Source: JAGPDB01 sp046331265 (GTDB lineage Bacteria; Actinomycetota; Acidimicrobiia; IMCC26256; JAGPDB01). From it: DNA of 64,000 bases. The number at the start of each line of letters is the position of its first letter. The first letter of the stretch is position 1. The notes under the pieces were generated by a model that was not told where the DNA came from, did no database searches, and worked only from the letters and a program-made list of their open reading frames with translations. The position numbers and the translations under genes were made by a program. The stretch is from NCBI GenBank assembly GCA_046331265.1, contig JAXLRE010000009.1:1-64000 (forward strand), written 5' to 3'. Below are positions 1-9,152 of the stretch, piece after piece.

Positions 1-1081
1 TGGTCTAATGGGTCACAATGGTTCCGGGAAATCTACTTTACTTAAACTTATTGGCGGTATCTTACAACCTACCTCTGGTGAAATTGTCACAAAGGGAAGG
101 ATAGCGGCACTGTTAGAGCTAGGTGCAGGAATGCAACAAGATTTAACAGGTCGTGAAAATATATTTCTTAATGGTGCGATTTTAGGATTATCTCAAAAAG
201 AATTATCTAAACGTTTTGACGAAATTGTTGCGTTTTCTGAATTAGATAAATTTATTGACACACAAGTTAAATTTTACTCATCAGGTATGTATGTCAGATT
301 GGGTTTTGCGATAGCTGTAAACGTTGATCCTGATATCTTGTTGGTAGATGAAGTTTTAGCAGTTGGCGACGAACTATTCCAAAGAAAATGTTATGAACGA
401 GTTAAGCAATTCCAGAGAGAAGGAAGAACGATAATTGTAGTATCGCATTCAACAGATCAAATCAGATCAATAGCTGATTCAGCAGCGGTTTTGGATCATG
501 GTCGTCTTGTATACGATGGGCAAACTTCAGAAGCAATAAGAAGTTTTAGAGAGCATTTATTTCTAAAAACTCCAGATGTAGAAGATGAAAAATCTGAAGA
601 GATTACTAATGAAGATAAAAATCTACTAGCTAAAAATATAGATCCTAAGTTGAACAACAAATTAGGTTTAATAAAGATATTAAATGGTGGATTTTCAAAT
701 CCGGATAACCCTTCTTCTAACAGAATACATACAGGTGGTCCGCTTCAAGCAAGCATTGAATATGAAGCTCAAGAACGTGTCGATGATTTCAACTTTACAA
801 TTGAAGTTTATGATAGTTCTGGAACTTTAGTTTTTGAAACTTTCACACGTGATATGAGTCTTCAACCTATAGAAGGTAAAGGAAGTATAGAATTTTTATG
901 GGATCAGGTACCATTGGCTGATGGAACTTACACTGCGAACTTTTCCGTTACTAGTCTTGATAGTGGCATAATTTATGATTGGCACGAAGGCGAATACATA
1001 TTTAATGTTACAAATAATTTTAAAACTTTAGGTACACTGCATTTACCGGTACATGCTCAACTTACAAGTACCGTTAAATAA
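1..1081 (+). CDS. Polysaccharide ABC transporter ATP-binding protein, Wzt-like (5' end outside window)
   Basis: ATPase subunit of an ABC exporter that would move lipid-linked polysaccharide across the inner membrane. The reading frame is already open at the window edge and the first visible ATG lies inside the Walker A motif (GHNGSGKST), so the true start is upstream. Also visible are a signature-like SSGM, a Walker B (ILLVDE) and an H-loop (VVSHS). After about residue 215 comes a beta-rich C-terminal extension of the size and position of the Wzt carbohydrate-binding domain, which recognises the polysaccharide end in known family members. The downstream glycosyltransferase genes fit this role. 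The permease (Wzm) is not in the window and may lie just to the left. Confidence 0.9.
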   Translation, partial: GLMGHNGSGKSTLLKLIGGILQPTSGEIVTKGRIAALLELGAGMQQDLTGRENIFLNGAILGLSQKELSKRFDEIVAFSELDKFIDTQVKFYSSGMYVRLGFAIAVNVDPDILLVDEVLAVGDELFQRKCYERVKQFQREGRTIIVVSHSTDQIRSIADSAAVLDHGRLVYDGQTSEAIRSFREHLFLKTPDVEDEKSEEITNEDKNLLAKNIDPKLNNKLGLIKILNGGFSNPDNPSSNRIHTGGPLQASIEYEAQERVDDFNFTIEVYDSSGTLVFETFTRDMSLQPIEGKGSIEFLWDQVPLADGTYTANFSVTSLDSGIIYDWHEGEYIFNVTNNFKTLGTLHLPVHAQLTSTVK

Positions 1082-1149
1082 AGTAAATCTTTTCTGCACT
1101 AATCGATGTTTCAGATAATGGTAAACATATTCAATTAGAATAGTCGAAT

Positions 1150-2361
1150 ATGCAAAAATTTAGGACGGCTGCCTTTGTTTATAAACAAAACGGAGTTAAA
1201 GGCATTTTCCAAATCATTCAAGAAAAACAACGTAAACTTATACGTACTTTTTCACCTTATAAGATTAAATTTCTTGTAAAAAATGAAGACGTAATCAATT
1301 GTGATTGGGATAATAGCAAAAAAGAATTCAAGACAAATAAGAAATCAGGCCCATATATTTTTAACTGGGTGATGTCACCTCCTGGCAAAGGAAGTGGAGG
1401 ACACCAAAACATATTTCGATTTATTTCTTTTTTAGAAGAGGCAGGCCATACATGCAGAATATATTTGTACACTTCAGGAATAATGCCGTCTTTGGAAGTC
1501 GTTAACAAAAATATATCTAGTGGATACACAAAGGTTAATGCTCAAATTAAATTTCTAGAAGGAGAAATGGAACAAGCCGATGCAATATTTGCTACGGGTT
1601 GGGAAACTGCATATCCTGTTTATAATCAACAAAGTCCAGTTAAACGTTTTTATTTTATCCAAGACTATGAACCATACTTTTATACAATTGGTAGCGAGTT
1701 TGCGTTAGCGGAAAATACTTATAAATTTGGTTTTACTGGGATAACTGCTGGAAAATGGTTAACACAAAAATTGACTACTGAGTACTCGATGAATTGTGAT
1801 TTTTACGATTTTGGTGTGGACAGCGGTTCGTATATGAATTTAAATCATGCGACAAGAAAGAAAGTATTTTTCTATGCCCGTCCTGTTACATCAAGAAGAG
1901 GGTTTGAACTTGGTATTCTCGCCCTCGAAAAATTCCATAATGAAAACCCTGACATAGAAATTGTTATGGCGGGATGGGATGTATCTGATTTCGACGTTCC
2001 ATTTCCTTTTGTAAATTTAGGAGTTTGTCATATAAATGATTTGCCAGAAATTTATAATGAGTGTGCGGCTGCACTGATACTATCGTTTTCTAATCTTTCG
2101 CTATTGCCTTTAGAGCTTCTTAGTTGCGGGGTAATACCAGTGCTTAATAAAGGTTTGAACAACGAATTGGTTTCAGATAATGAATATATTAAATACTGTG
2201 AACCTACCCCTGGATCTCTATCCAAAGCATTATCAGATATAGTAAATAATGATGCGCAAGTAGATCTAGCATTAAAAGCATCGGAGAGTGTAAGAATGTG
2301 TACATGGGAAGATGCTGGTAAAAAATTCTTGGAAATTATCGAGAAAGAAATACATGAATAA
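1150..2361 (+). CDS. WsaF-like glycosyltransferase
   Basis: Putative rhamnosyl-type glycosyltransferase acting in the cytoplasm on a surface glycan. The N-terminal half carries GKGSGGHQNIFRF and FIQDYEPYFYTIGSE, and the second half has a GT-B-like nucleotide-binding region (RPVTSRRGFELG, then LSFSNLSLLPLELLSCGVIPV). These resemble the WsaF/GT4 family known from S-layer glycan synthesis. Its stop overlaps the start of the following epimerase by 8 bp (ATGAATAA), so the two are probably translated together. No clear Shine-Dalgarno sequence is seen. The sugar specificity cannot be read from the sequence. Confidence 0.8.
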   Translation: MQKFRTAAFVYKQNGVKGIFQIIQEKQRKLIRTFSPYKIKFLVKNEDVINCDWDNSKKEFKTNKKSGPYIFNWVMSPPGKGSGGHQNIFRFISFLEEAGHTCRIYLYTSGIMPSLEVVNKNISSGYTKVNAQIKFLEGEMEQADAIFATGWETAYPVYNQQSPVKRFYFIQDYEPYFYTIGSEFALAENTYKFGFTGITAGKWLTQKLTTEYSMNCDFYDFGVDSGSYMNLNHATRKKVFFYARPVTSRRGFELGILALEKFHNENPDIEIVMAGWDVSDFDVPFPFVNLGVCHINDLPEIYNECAAALILSFSNLSLLPLELLSCGVIPVLNKGLNNELVSDNEYIKYCEPTPGSLSKALSDIVNNDAQVDLALKASESVRMCTWEDAGKKFLEIIEKEIHE

Positions 2362-3295
2362 GTGCTTAGTTCTCGGTGCAAATGGGTTTCTTGGATCTCA
2401 GATTGTAGATTATCTTGCATCGCAAAATAACACTGTCCGAGCGTTTGATAAGTATATAGATTCGAATACAAGATTTACTAAATCAAAAAATGTAGAGTTG
2501 CTCCACGGTGAGTTTTTAAATGAAGCCGATATAAGCGATGCCTTGGAAGATATTGATTTTGTATTTCATTTCATTTCTACAACTACTCCGATTTCATCGG
2601 AAGATAATCCTCTTATAGATGTTGATACGAATATTCGTTATAGTGTCGAATTATTTCAGCGTTGTGTAGAAAAGAAAATTAAGAAGGTTATTTATGCATC
2701 TTCTGGCGGGTCTATATATGGAAACGTAAACAACAGTTTAATTAGTGAAGATACTGCAACTAATCCAATATCGCCATATGCAATTGGAAAGTTAACTATT
2801 GAAAAATTTTTAGGTTACTTTAGAGAAAAACATGAGCTAGAGAGTGTTGTTTACCGTATTTCAAATCCATATGGTAAGGGTCAGTCTATTAATGCAAAAC
2901 AAGGAGTTATCCCAATATTTTTGCACCATGTCATTAATGATGAACCTATTACAGTATTCGGTGACGGGAAGATGATCAGAGACTATATATATGTCTCCGA
3001 TGTCGCAAAGATGATTTGTGAAACATACGAGAATGCAACAAGTAATATTTACAATATTGGTTCAGGTAAAGGAATAAGTATAAACGAGCTTATTGAAGTA
3101 ATTGAATCGGTAACAGGAAAAGAAGTTAAGGTTTTACATAAACAAGCTCCTAGTACATTTGTTGAAAAAAATGTACTAGATATTTATAGATTCATAGAAG
3201 AATTTGGAATTAAACCTATTGTAGATATAGAAAGTGGAATCAAGAAGACATGGGACCACTTTATCCAAGCAGAAGCTGATACATATGTTCCATGA
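2354..3295 (+). CDS. NAD-dependent nucleotide-sugar epimerase/dehydratase
   Basis: Extended short-chain dehydrogenase acting on a nucleotide sugar. The N-terminal GANGFLG is the Rossmann glycine motif, and YAIGK supplies the catalytic Tyr and Lys. ISNPYGKGQ and DYIYVSDVA are typical of UDP-glucose 4-epimerase-like enzymes. I placed the start at the ATG at 2354 (MNKCLVLGANG), because a longer frame would add 14 residues that precede the Rossmann strand and lie inside the previous gene. It overlaps the genes on both sides, so it belongs to the same transcription unit. Substrate unknown. Confidence 0.85.
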   Translation: MNKCLVLGANGFLGSQIVDYLASQNNTVRAFDKYIDSNTRFTKSKNVELLHGEFLNEADISDALEDIDFVFHFISTTTPISSEDNPLIDVDTNIRYSVELFQRCVEKKIKKVIYASSGGSIYGNVNNSLISEDTATNPISPYAIGKLTIEKFLGYFREKHELESVVYRISNPYGKGQSINAKQGVIPIFLHHVINDEPITVFGDGKMIRDYIYVSDVAKMICETYENATSNIYNIGSGKGISINELIEVIESVTGKEVKVLHKQAPSTFVEKNVLDIYRFIEEFGIKPIVDIESGIKKTWDHFIQAEADTYVP

Positions 3296-4244
3296 TGTTA
3301 CTGTATGCATCCCAACCTATAATGGCGAAGAATTCCTAACTGAGATATTTAAACAATTGTTTTCGCAAGTAACTAATTATTCATATAATGTGTTGGTTAT
3401 TGATTCGGGATCCACAGACAAAACACTAGAAATAATCAGAAATTTTCCAGAGGTTAATTTACATGAAATTCCTAATGATCAATTTGGTCATGGAAAAACA
3501 AGAAATCTCGCTGTCGAATTAGCAGATTCCGAATTCATGGTTTTTCTCACACAAGATGCTGTTCCTGCAAATGAAAACTGGCTTGAATCATTACTGGAAC
3601 CTTTTAGATTATTTGAAAATGTAACATGTGTTTTTGGAAAACAAATACCAAGGCCTGATTGTGTTGCCCCATTGAAACGAGAGGTCGCTTTAGTGTTTAA
3701 TTCCTTTGGCGATGACGCATCGATTTCGATCCAAAGAAAATCAGAAATAAATGACAAGTACAATATTGTAAATAATTTCTTATCTGATGTAAATTCAGCT
3801 ATGAGAAGAGAATATCTACTTAAAGTTCCTTTTCGTGATGTAGAGTATGCTGAAGATCAGGCATTAGGGAAAGATCATCTTGAGAACGGATGGTTAAAAG
3901 CATATGTTCCCTTAGGTGCTGTTTATCATTCGCATAATTATTCAATTAAATCGTTTTATAAAAGAAAAATAGATGAAAGAATTGGGGTCTATCGTGCAAC
4001 TGGTGAAATTTATGCTATTTCACGAGTTTCAAGACTGAAGGGGTTTATTTCACATACTTTAAAAGATTGGAATTTTATTAGGAAGGACGATGACTATAAC
4101 TTCATTGAAAAAGTAAAAAATTTCGTCAAATCTCCAATATATAACTGGCTTTTATTTAAATGCTATTGGATCGCAAAAGATCCTTCGAAGCACGAAAAGT
4201 ATATGAAACACTCGCTGGACGCCTCAAAAAGAAATGCAGATTGA
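3285..4244 (+). CDS. Family 2 glycosyltransferase, rhamnosyltransferase-like
   Basis: GT-A fold glycosyltransferase of the glycan cluster. The N-terminus reads VTVCIPTYNGEEFL, followed by VIDSGSTDKT and by TQDAVP, the variant metal-binding motif common in RfbN-like rhamnosyltransferases. EDQALGKDHLENG matches the acceptor-side ED motif. The ATG at 3285 is chosen because the fold begins just after it, whereas the longer frame from 3234 adds unrelated residues inside the epimerase. It overlaps the epimerase gene by 11 bp. Donor and acceptor sugars are not deducible. Confidence 0.85.
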   Translation: MFHDVTVCIPTYNGEEFLTEIFKQLFSQVTNYSYNVLVIDSGSTDKTLEIIRNFPEVNLHEIPNDQFGHGKTRNLAVELADSEFMVFLTQDAVPANENWLESLLEPFRLFENVTCVFGKQIPRPDCVAPLKREVALVFNSFGDDASISIQRKSEINDKYNIVNNFLSDVNSAMRREYLLKVPFRDVEYAEDQALGKDHLENGWLKAYVPLGAVYHSHNYSIKSFYKRKIDERIGVYRATGEIYAISRVSRLKGFISHTLKDWNFIRKDDDYNFIEKVKNFVKSPIYNWLLFKCYWIAKDPSKHEKYMKHSLDASKRNAD

Positions 4245-4292
4245 TTAATTAAAAAACGATAAGTTCTGTTTTGCAATGCAAGAGGAGTTGAA

Positions 4293-5627
4293 TTGAAAGA
4301 ACAGCCTATTTGGAAACGATCTCATCGAATATATGAGGATAATAAAGTTATTCATCAAACTTTATTTAAAAATATTTTTAACCACATCGTATATCTACTT
4401 TTTAGAGTCAATCGTAAATTTTTTTGGAAAGAAAAGAAGTTTTCTGTTGTATCACAAAGTAATTCTAAAATATTTCCTTTAGAACATTTATCAATTGTAA
4501 TTCCTGTTTTCGGGAGTAGTCCAACATTATTAAAATGCCTAGATTCTATTTCTGATTCTGAAGGTATCGTGCCCGAAGTAATTATTATTGATAATGGTTC
4601 TCCTGACCATCTAGCAAAAAATATTCTGAAACATGAACTAAAAATCAAATATATTAAGAATGATATAAACAAAGGATTTGGAGATGCGTGCGACACCGGG
4701 ATTAAGAATTCAACTAATGAAATCATTTTACTTTTAAACTCAGATGTAATTGTCAGAAATGATTGTATAGCTATTCTGGTGAACGAATTGAAAAACGATG
4801 AATCTATAGGGTGTTGTTCGCCAGTATTGATTAATAGATACGATCGGATCGAAGAAGCAGGTCGGGTTTTGACATCTAATGGTGATGCATTTCCTATATT
4901 GGCAGGTACCAGATCTAACAAAGTTCCTGAATACGGTAGATGGTCAGTTCCGTATGCATCCTTTGCTTGTACTTTGATGAGAAAGTCAGTGTATAAACAA
5001 ACAAAAGGTTTTGATCCGGCTTATAATCCAGCATATTCTGAAGATATTGATCTCAGTTTGCAGATATCGAATATAGGTTTTAAGAATTTTGTTCTATTTG
5101 GGGCAAGAGCTTTTCATGTCCAAGGTGAATCATCTGAACAGCTGCTAGACCTTCAGGATATAAAGAATCGGAATATGAAATATTTATCTGAGAAGTATCG
5201 TGAATATTTCATAAAATTACCTAATAAGATTGAATTCAGAAAATTCCCTTTCGATCTGCAAGCATCATGGCATCAACATGCAAGTAGTCGAAGCCTTTAT
5301 ATTTTAGACAGTGATTTTGATTTTAGACAGTATTTTGACGATTACAAAAATATAAATTTAGATGAATTTGTACAAGTAATTTCTGTCAAATCAAGCAATA
5401 GTAAGTTAACTGAGTTTAGTGCTGAAGAAGTTACTTTTTTTCAGCAGAGAAACATTTCGTGTTTGCATCACGGTATTGCTAATTTAGAAGACTATATACG
5501 CAACTATGTTGGCATTTTCGAATTTGTATATATGAGTAAAGAATTTGATAGCAAAGTAGGACAATCAATTTACAAAAAATTTAAAGCTTCGCAAAGTGGA
5601 GCTAGATTCATAGAAATATTTAATTAA
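4293..5627 (+). CDS. Family 2 glycosyltransferase with a long C-terminal extension
   Basis: Putative glycosyltransferase starting at a TTG codon behind a clear AGAGGAG ribosome binding site six bases upstream. The first 70 residues are basic and may contact the membrane. The GT-A core starts at about residue 70 (LSIVIPVFGSS) and contains IIDNGSPD, the NSD metal-binding motif in LLNSDVIV, and YSEDIDLSLQ. The part after about residue 320 (roughly 120 residues) matches no domain I recognise and may be an acceptor-binding or second catalytic module. It follows the cluster glycosyltransferases after 48 bases. Confidence 0.8.
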   Translation: MKEQPIWKRSHRIYEDNKVIHQTLFKNIFNHIVYLLFRVNRKFFWKEKKFSVVSQSNSKIFPLEHLSIVIPVFGSSPTLLKCLDSISDSEGIVPEVIIIDNGSPDHLAKNILKHELKIKYIKNDINKGFGDACDTGIKNSTNEIILLLNSDVIVRNDCIAILVNELKNDESIGCCSPVLINRYDRIEEAGRVLTSNGDAFPILAGTRSNKVPEYGRWSVPYASFACTLMRKSVYKQTKGFDPAYNPAYSEDIDLSLQISNIGFKNFVLFGARAFHVQGESSEQLLDLQDIKNRNMKYLSEKYREYFIKLPNKIEFRKFPFDLQASWHQHASSRSLYILDSDFDFRQYFDDYKNINLDEFVQVISVKSSNSKLTEFSAEEVTFFQQRNISCLHHGIANLEDYIRNYVGIFEFVYMSKEFDSKVGQSIYKKFKASQSGARFIEIFN

Positions 5628-5643
5628 AAGGTAGATTTATATT

Positions 5644-5745
5644 GTGAAAACTAAAACATTATTAATATATTCGGTAATCTTAGCTGTTATTATTCTTGTT
5701 GCTTTCGCTTTGACGTTCTCTAATTATGCATTTAAGTTAAAGTAA
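5644..5745 (+). CDS. Putative 33-aa single-span membrane peptide
   Basis: Short frame with a GTG start and AAAGG about ten bases upstream. It encodes a basic N-terminus (MKTKT), one hydrophobic stretch (LLIYSVILAVIILVAFALTF) and a short tail ending in KLK. It sits directly downstream of the glycosyltransferase on the same strand and faces the convergent flippase gene. The hydrophobic, basic-start composition argues for a real microprotein. Length and lack of recognised homologues keep confidence low. Confidence 0.4.
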   Translation: MKTKTLLIYSVILAVIILVAFALTFSNYAFKLK

Positions 5746-5757
5746 GAGATTAGGTTG

Positions 5758-7062
5758 CTAATTATTTAACTCAGCTTTAACAAGAGACTCTATTGTTTTT
5801 TCGTATTCATACCATAGGATTGCAACTACGATAACGCAGCCTAATGAGAAAGATAGTGACACCCACAGCGTTGTAGGAAGATCTGTGGAAACGAAAAAAA
5901 TTGATGAAATAATAGTGGTGATAACTCCAAATATATATGCAATAGTGACTATTTTGTATTGCTGTAAAGCAATACAAGCTTGTAAAAGTGTCTGAGCTAT
6001 AAGAAATATACAACTGCCCAGAGACAATATGACAAAATGCGAAAGCGATAGTTGAAATTTATCTGCTTTAAAAAGAAGTTTTCCTATTGAAGTTCCAAAA
6101 ATAGCAATGAAAGCTAGACCGCTAACACTAAGCAGTAGAACTAAACTTAGTAGTTTCTTAAATTCATGTCTAAATTCTTTATGGTTTTTTCGTGCATGGT
6201 AAGCGGATAGTTTAGGAAGTAATGCAGCTTGTACAGCCATGAATCCAATCACGGGAATTCTTGCAATGAAGAATGCATTTGTAAAGTACCTTGCTGTTGG
6301 TCCAGATTCACCTTCCAAAACATTTGTCAAAAACAATGAAGAGTATGCAAGTGCCTGTGACAAAACCGAACTCGTTACAAGAAATCCAAGAGCTGTCCCT
6401 AACTCTCTTTTTGAGGCAGGGGAGCCTGAAGTGGTTAGTTTTTTAATTACAAATGAAAAAGGAAGGACTGCAAATATAGGAGCTATGCCCATTGCTAAGC
6501 CGTAGTAGCCAACATTTGTTACGCCCAAATTTGCTAATACTAAAACTGCAATAAAACGTATTGTTCCTTCAGCTGCTAATGAAGATCCATAAGCTCCAAA
6601 CTTGTGGTTACCGGACAATACTCCTCTGGAACAATGTAAGAGTCCATATGAAACAATTCCTATCAAAAATCCAATATGTAACAGAGAATTATTATGAAAA
6701 ATGTGTTCAATAAATATTGGACTAAACGAAGCTCCTACTAACACAGCGATTAATGCAAGAATTCCTGCCATCTGTGTCGAAACTCTAACTATGGGGGCAC
6801 TACCGTCCTTATGGGCATTACGATGAGAGATAGCTCTACTAATTTCTTGCTCAAGTGGCAAAAATAAACCTGGACCAATAACAAAAATTAAGCTCCAAAA
6901 GGTAGCGAAGCCAGCATAAGGTACGGTTCCTACTGTTTCGTTTACTTTAATAACAACTACATAACCAGTTATTGCACCTACAACCATGCCAGATGCAATT
7001 GAGAAAGTTCCTCGCGGTAATGCATTTATGATTTTTTCCATAAGCGAATTTATAGTTTTCAT
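5758..7062 (-). CDS. Polysaccharide flippase, MOP/Wzx-like membrane protein
   Basis: Integral membrane protein of 434 aa with about 12 hydrophobic segments spaced as in the MOP superfamily of lipid-linked oligosaccharide flippases. The early GPGLFLPLEQEISRAISHR segment, with charges between helices 2 and 3, is typical of actinobacterial members. It probably moves the undecaprenyl-linked glycan made by the neighbouring enzymes to the outer face of the membrane. It is followed on the same strand by the gene at 7103, about 40 bases upstream of its start. A locus with both an ABC exporter and a flippase may make two glycans or use the flippase for a side branch. Confidence 0.8.
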   Translation of the reverse strand: MKTINSLMEKIINALPRGTFSIASGMVVGAITGYVVVIKVNETVGTVPYAGFATFWSLIFVIGPGLFLPLEQEISRAISHRNAHKDGSAPIVRVSTQMAGILALIAVLVGASFSPIFIEHIFHNNSLLHIGFLIGIVSYGLLHCSRGVLSGNHKFGAYGSSLAAEGTIRFIAVLVLANLGVTNVGYYGLAMGIAPIFAVLPFSFVIKKLTTSGSPASKRELGTALGFLVTSSVLSQALAYSSLFLTNVLEGESGPTARYFTNAFFIARIPVIGFMAVQAALLPKLSAYHARKNHKEFRHEFKKLLSLVLLLSVSGLAFIAIFGTSIGKLLFKADKFQLSLSHFVILSLGSCIFLIAQTLLQACIALQQYKIVTIAYIFGVITTIISSIFFVSTDLPTTLWVSLSFSLGCVIVVAILWYEYEKTIESLVKAELNN

Positions 7063-7102
7063 TTGAAATCATCATACTAAAGAACAAGGTTCAAATTAGT
7101 TG

Positions 7103-8050
7103 TTAAGATTTTCCTTCATAATTCATATCCATTGATATAGACGTAAGCAAGAGTTGAAAACCTAAAATAATAGGAAGAACAGAAATCATAACTGTAGCGG
7201 ATGAGGGGGTATGTCCATAGATATAATGTTGAAATGATATGTATGCTCCATAAGCTATACCAAAGCTAGTTAATAGCATGCCTGACAATGCGAATAACGC
7301 TATAGGATGAAACCCAAACAATATATATTTATAATAAAGTCTTCTCCAAAAACCAACCCATATAGCTTTTAGGTTTCTCATTACTGTGGGCAATAATTTA
7401 ATGGTAGATTTTTCGTCTCCATATTTTGCGGGGACAGGGAAGTCTTTAATTTTTGCCCCAGCAATTGAAAGAGCAGTTAACATGCTGGTTTCGTAATCAT
7501 ATCTTTCTTGTACAAAATCATAATTTACTCTTTCGAGTACTTTTCGTGTAAGAAAACCACAACCGTTGGTGATGTCAGAAATTGAATAGTACCCAGTAGA
7601 GAATTTAGTAAGGATCGAAACAACTATATTTCCTATCTGTCTATATTTAGGCATTTTCTTGAAAGCTTCACGATGGAAAAATCTGTTGGCTTTTACGTAG
7701 TCGTATCCTCCTGTCTCTAGCAGATCAATCATTGGAATTAAATAGCTGCTATCAAATTGTGCATCACCAGCAACTATTCCTATAGCAGTTGAATTCGTTT
7801 TATCAATTGCATATTTATAGCCATTAATCAAAGCACCACCAACACCAAGATTTTTATCATTTGTAACTATTTTGACTTTCGAATTTGTGTTTGCGATTTC
7901 TTCTAGTACATTTGCTGTATTGTCTGTACTAGCATCGTTTACACATATAATGTGGTCTATAAAATCAGGTATTGCTGAGACAGTTTCTCTAATAAGCAGT
8001 TCTTCGTTATAGCATGGAATGACTACAGCGACTTCTTTATTATTATGCAT
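7103..8050 (-). CDS. Polyprenyl-phosphate sugar transferase (DPM1/GtrB-like)
   Basis: GT-A glycosyltransferase that probably loads a sugar onto polyprenyl phosphate. Motifs are VVIPCYNEELLIRETV, VNDASTDNT, NLGVGGALINGYK and DAQFD, all standard for dolichyl-phosphate mannose synthase relatives. Two hydrophobic segments at about residues 245-270 and 285-305 anchor the C-terminus. It precedes the flippase on the minus strand and is transcribed divergently from the Gfo/Idh gene. The flippase and DUF2142 protein nearby fit use of a polyprenyl-linked donor. Confidence 0.8.
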   Translation of the reverse strand: MHNNKEVAVVIPCYNEELLIRETVSAIPDFIDHIICVNDASTDNTANVLEEIANTNSKVKIVTNDKNLGVGGALINGYKYAIDKTNSTAIGIVAGDAQFDSSYLIPMIDLLETGGYDYVKANRFFHREAFKKMPKYRQIGNIVVSILTKFSTGYYSISDITNGCGFLTRKVLERVNYDFVQERYDYETSMLTALSIAGAKIKDFPVPAKYGDEKSTIKLLPTVMRNLKAIWVGFWRRLYYKYILFGFHPIALFALSGMLLTSFGIAYGAYISFQHYIYGHTPSSATVMISVLPIILGFQLLLTSISMDMNYEGKS

Positions 8051-8138
8051 ATAAACTCACTTATTTTCTACTAATAGGGTATGTCAATTGTGATGTAATA
8101 GAATATTTTAGTTTGAGTTATACAAAGAGGGACGAATA

Positions 8139-9125
8139 ATGGCAATTAATAATCGACGAATCAAAGTTGCAGTAATTGGTGCTGGAAATATGGGGAAAAA
8201 CCACATTAGAACTTATAACTCGATTAATGAAGTGGAGCTGTTAGCGATTTCGGATATTGATCCTGAAACAAAAAATCTTGCTAGTGAGTTCGATATTAAT
8301 TTCTATACAAATTATATAGAAATGCTTGATATCGAGAAACCAGATGCGGTATCCATTGTTGTTCCTACACCCCTACATTTTGAATTTGCAAAAAATGTTA
8401 TTTCGCGGGGCATCCATTTAATGTTGGAAAAACCTATTGCTAGCACTGTCGAAGAGAGTGATGAATTGATCAGCGCGGCTAAAGAAGCCAATATTATATT
8501 TTCTATTGGACATGTTGAGCATTACAATCCAATGATCCAGAAACTAAAAAAACTAGTCGATGACAAGGAAGTTGGAGAGATAAGCTCAATTGTTATTAAG
8601 AGGGTTGGTGGTTTTCCAGGTGTTGAACCTAAAACGAATGTTATAGTTGATTTGGCTGTTCATGATATCGAAATTATTAATTATTTACTAGGACAAAAAC
8701 CATTAGAGATCTCTAGTCATGGTTCAAAAACAATACATTCAACAGAAGTGGATTCAGCAGAAATTCTTATGAAATATAAAGGCGCTTCTGGTTTTATCCA
8801 AGCAAATTGGATTACCCCTGTAAAAATACGTACTATAGCTGTTACTGGATCAGAAGGTTACATAGAAGGTAACTACATTTCTCAAGAAATTACTTACTAT
8901 AAACATGCTATAAAGCCCATTAATGATTCGTTTAAGAATTTTGTTAATGCTTTAGCAGATAATGATAGATATACAATTTCATCAACTCTCAAAGAACCTT
9001 TAAAAATTGAGTTGTACACCTTTATCCAGGCAATTTATGAAAATGATACGAGTGATGATAACGGACTAGTTAAGGCAACTGATGCAAGAGACGCATTGAA
9101 AATAGCGCTTGAAGCATTGCAATAA
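8139..9125 (+). CDS. Gfo/Idh/MocA-family nucleotide-sugar dehydrogenase
   Basis: NAD(P)-dependent oxidoreductase. The N-terminal Rossmann motif is VIGAGNMGKNH, EKPIA is the conserved cofactor and substrate-site motif, and VDLAVHDIEI carries the likely catalytic His region. The size (328 aa) and position in a glycan locus suggest a nucleotide-sugar 3-dehydrogenase, which would make the keto-sugar used by the DegT aminotransferase at 11818. That link is inference. An AGAGGGA ribosome binding site precedes the ATG. It begins a five-gene rightward run to 12918. Confidence 0.8.
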   Translation: MAINNRRIKVAVIGAGNMGKNHIRTYNSINEVELLAISDIDPETKNLASEFDINFYTNYIEMLDIEKPDAVSIVVPTPLHFEFAKNVISRGIHLMLEKPIASTVEESDELISAAKEANIIFSIGHVEHYNPMIQKLKKLVDDKEVGEISSIVIKRVGGFPGVEPKTNVIVDLAVHDIEIINYLLGQKPLEISSHGSKTIHSTEVDSAEILMKYKGASGFIQANWITPVKIRTIAVTGSEGYIEGNYISQEITYYKHAIKPINDSFKNFVNALADNDRYTISSTLKEPLKIELYTFIQAIYENDTSDDNGLVKATDARDALKIALEALQ

Positions 9126-9152
9126 AATTATGAAAATGAAAGTTGGAAGTAT

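Noticed and set aside
7080..7102. tRNA-like GGTTCAAATT
   Set aside because: Only the T-arm-like string is present in a 40-base gap; no acceptor or anticodon arms can be formed.
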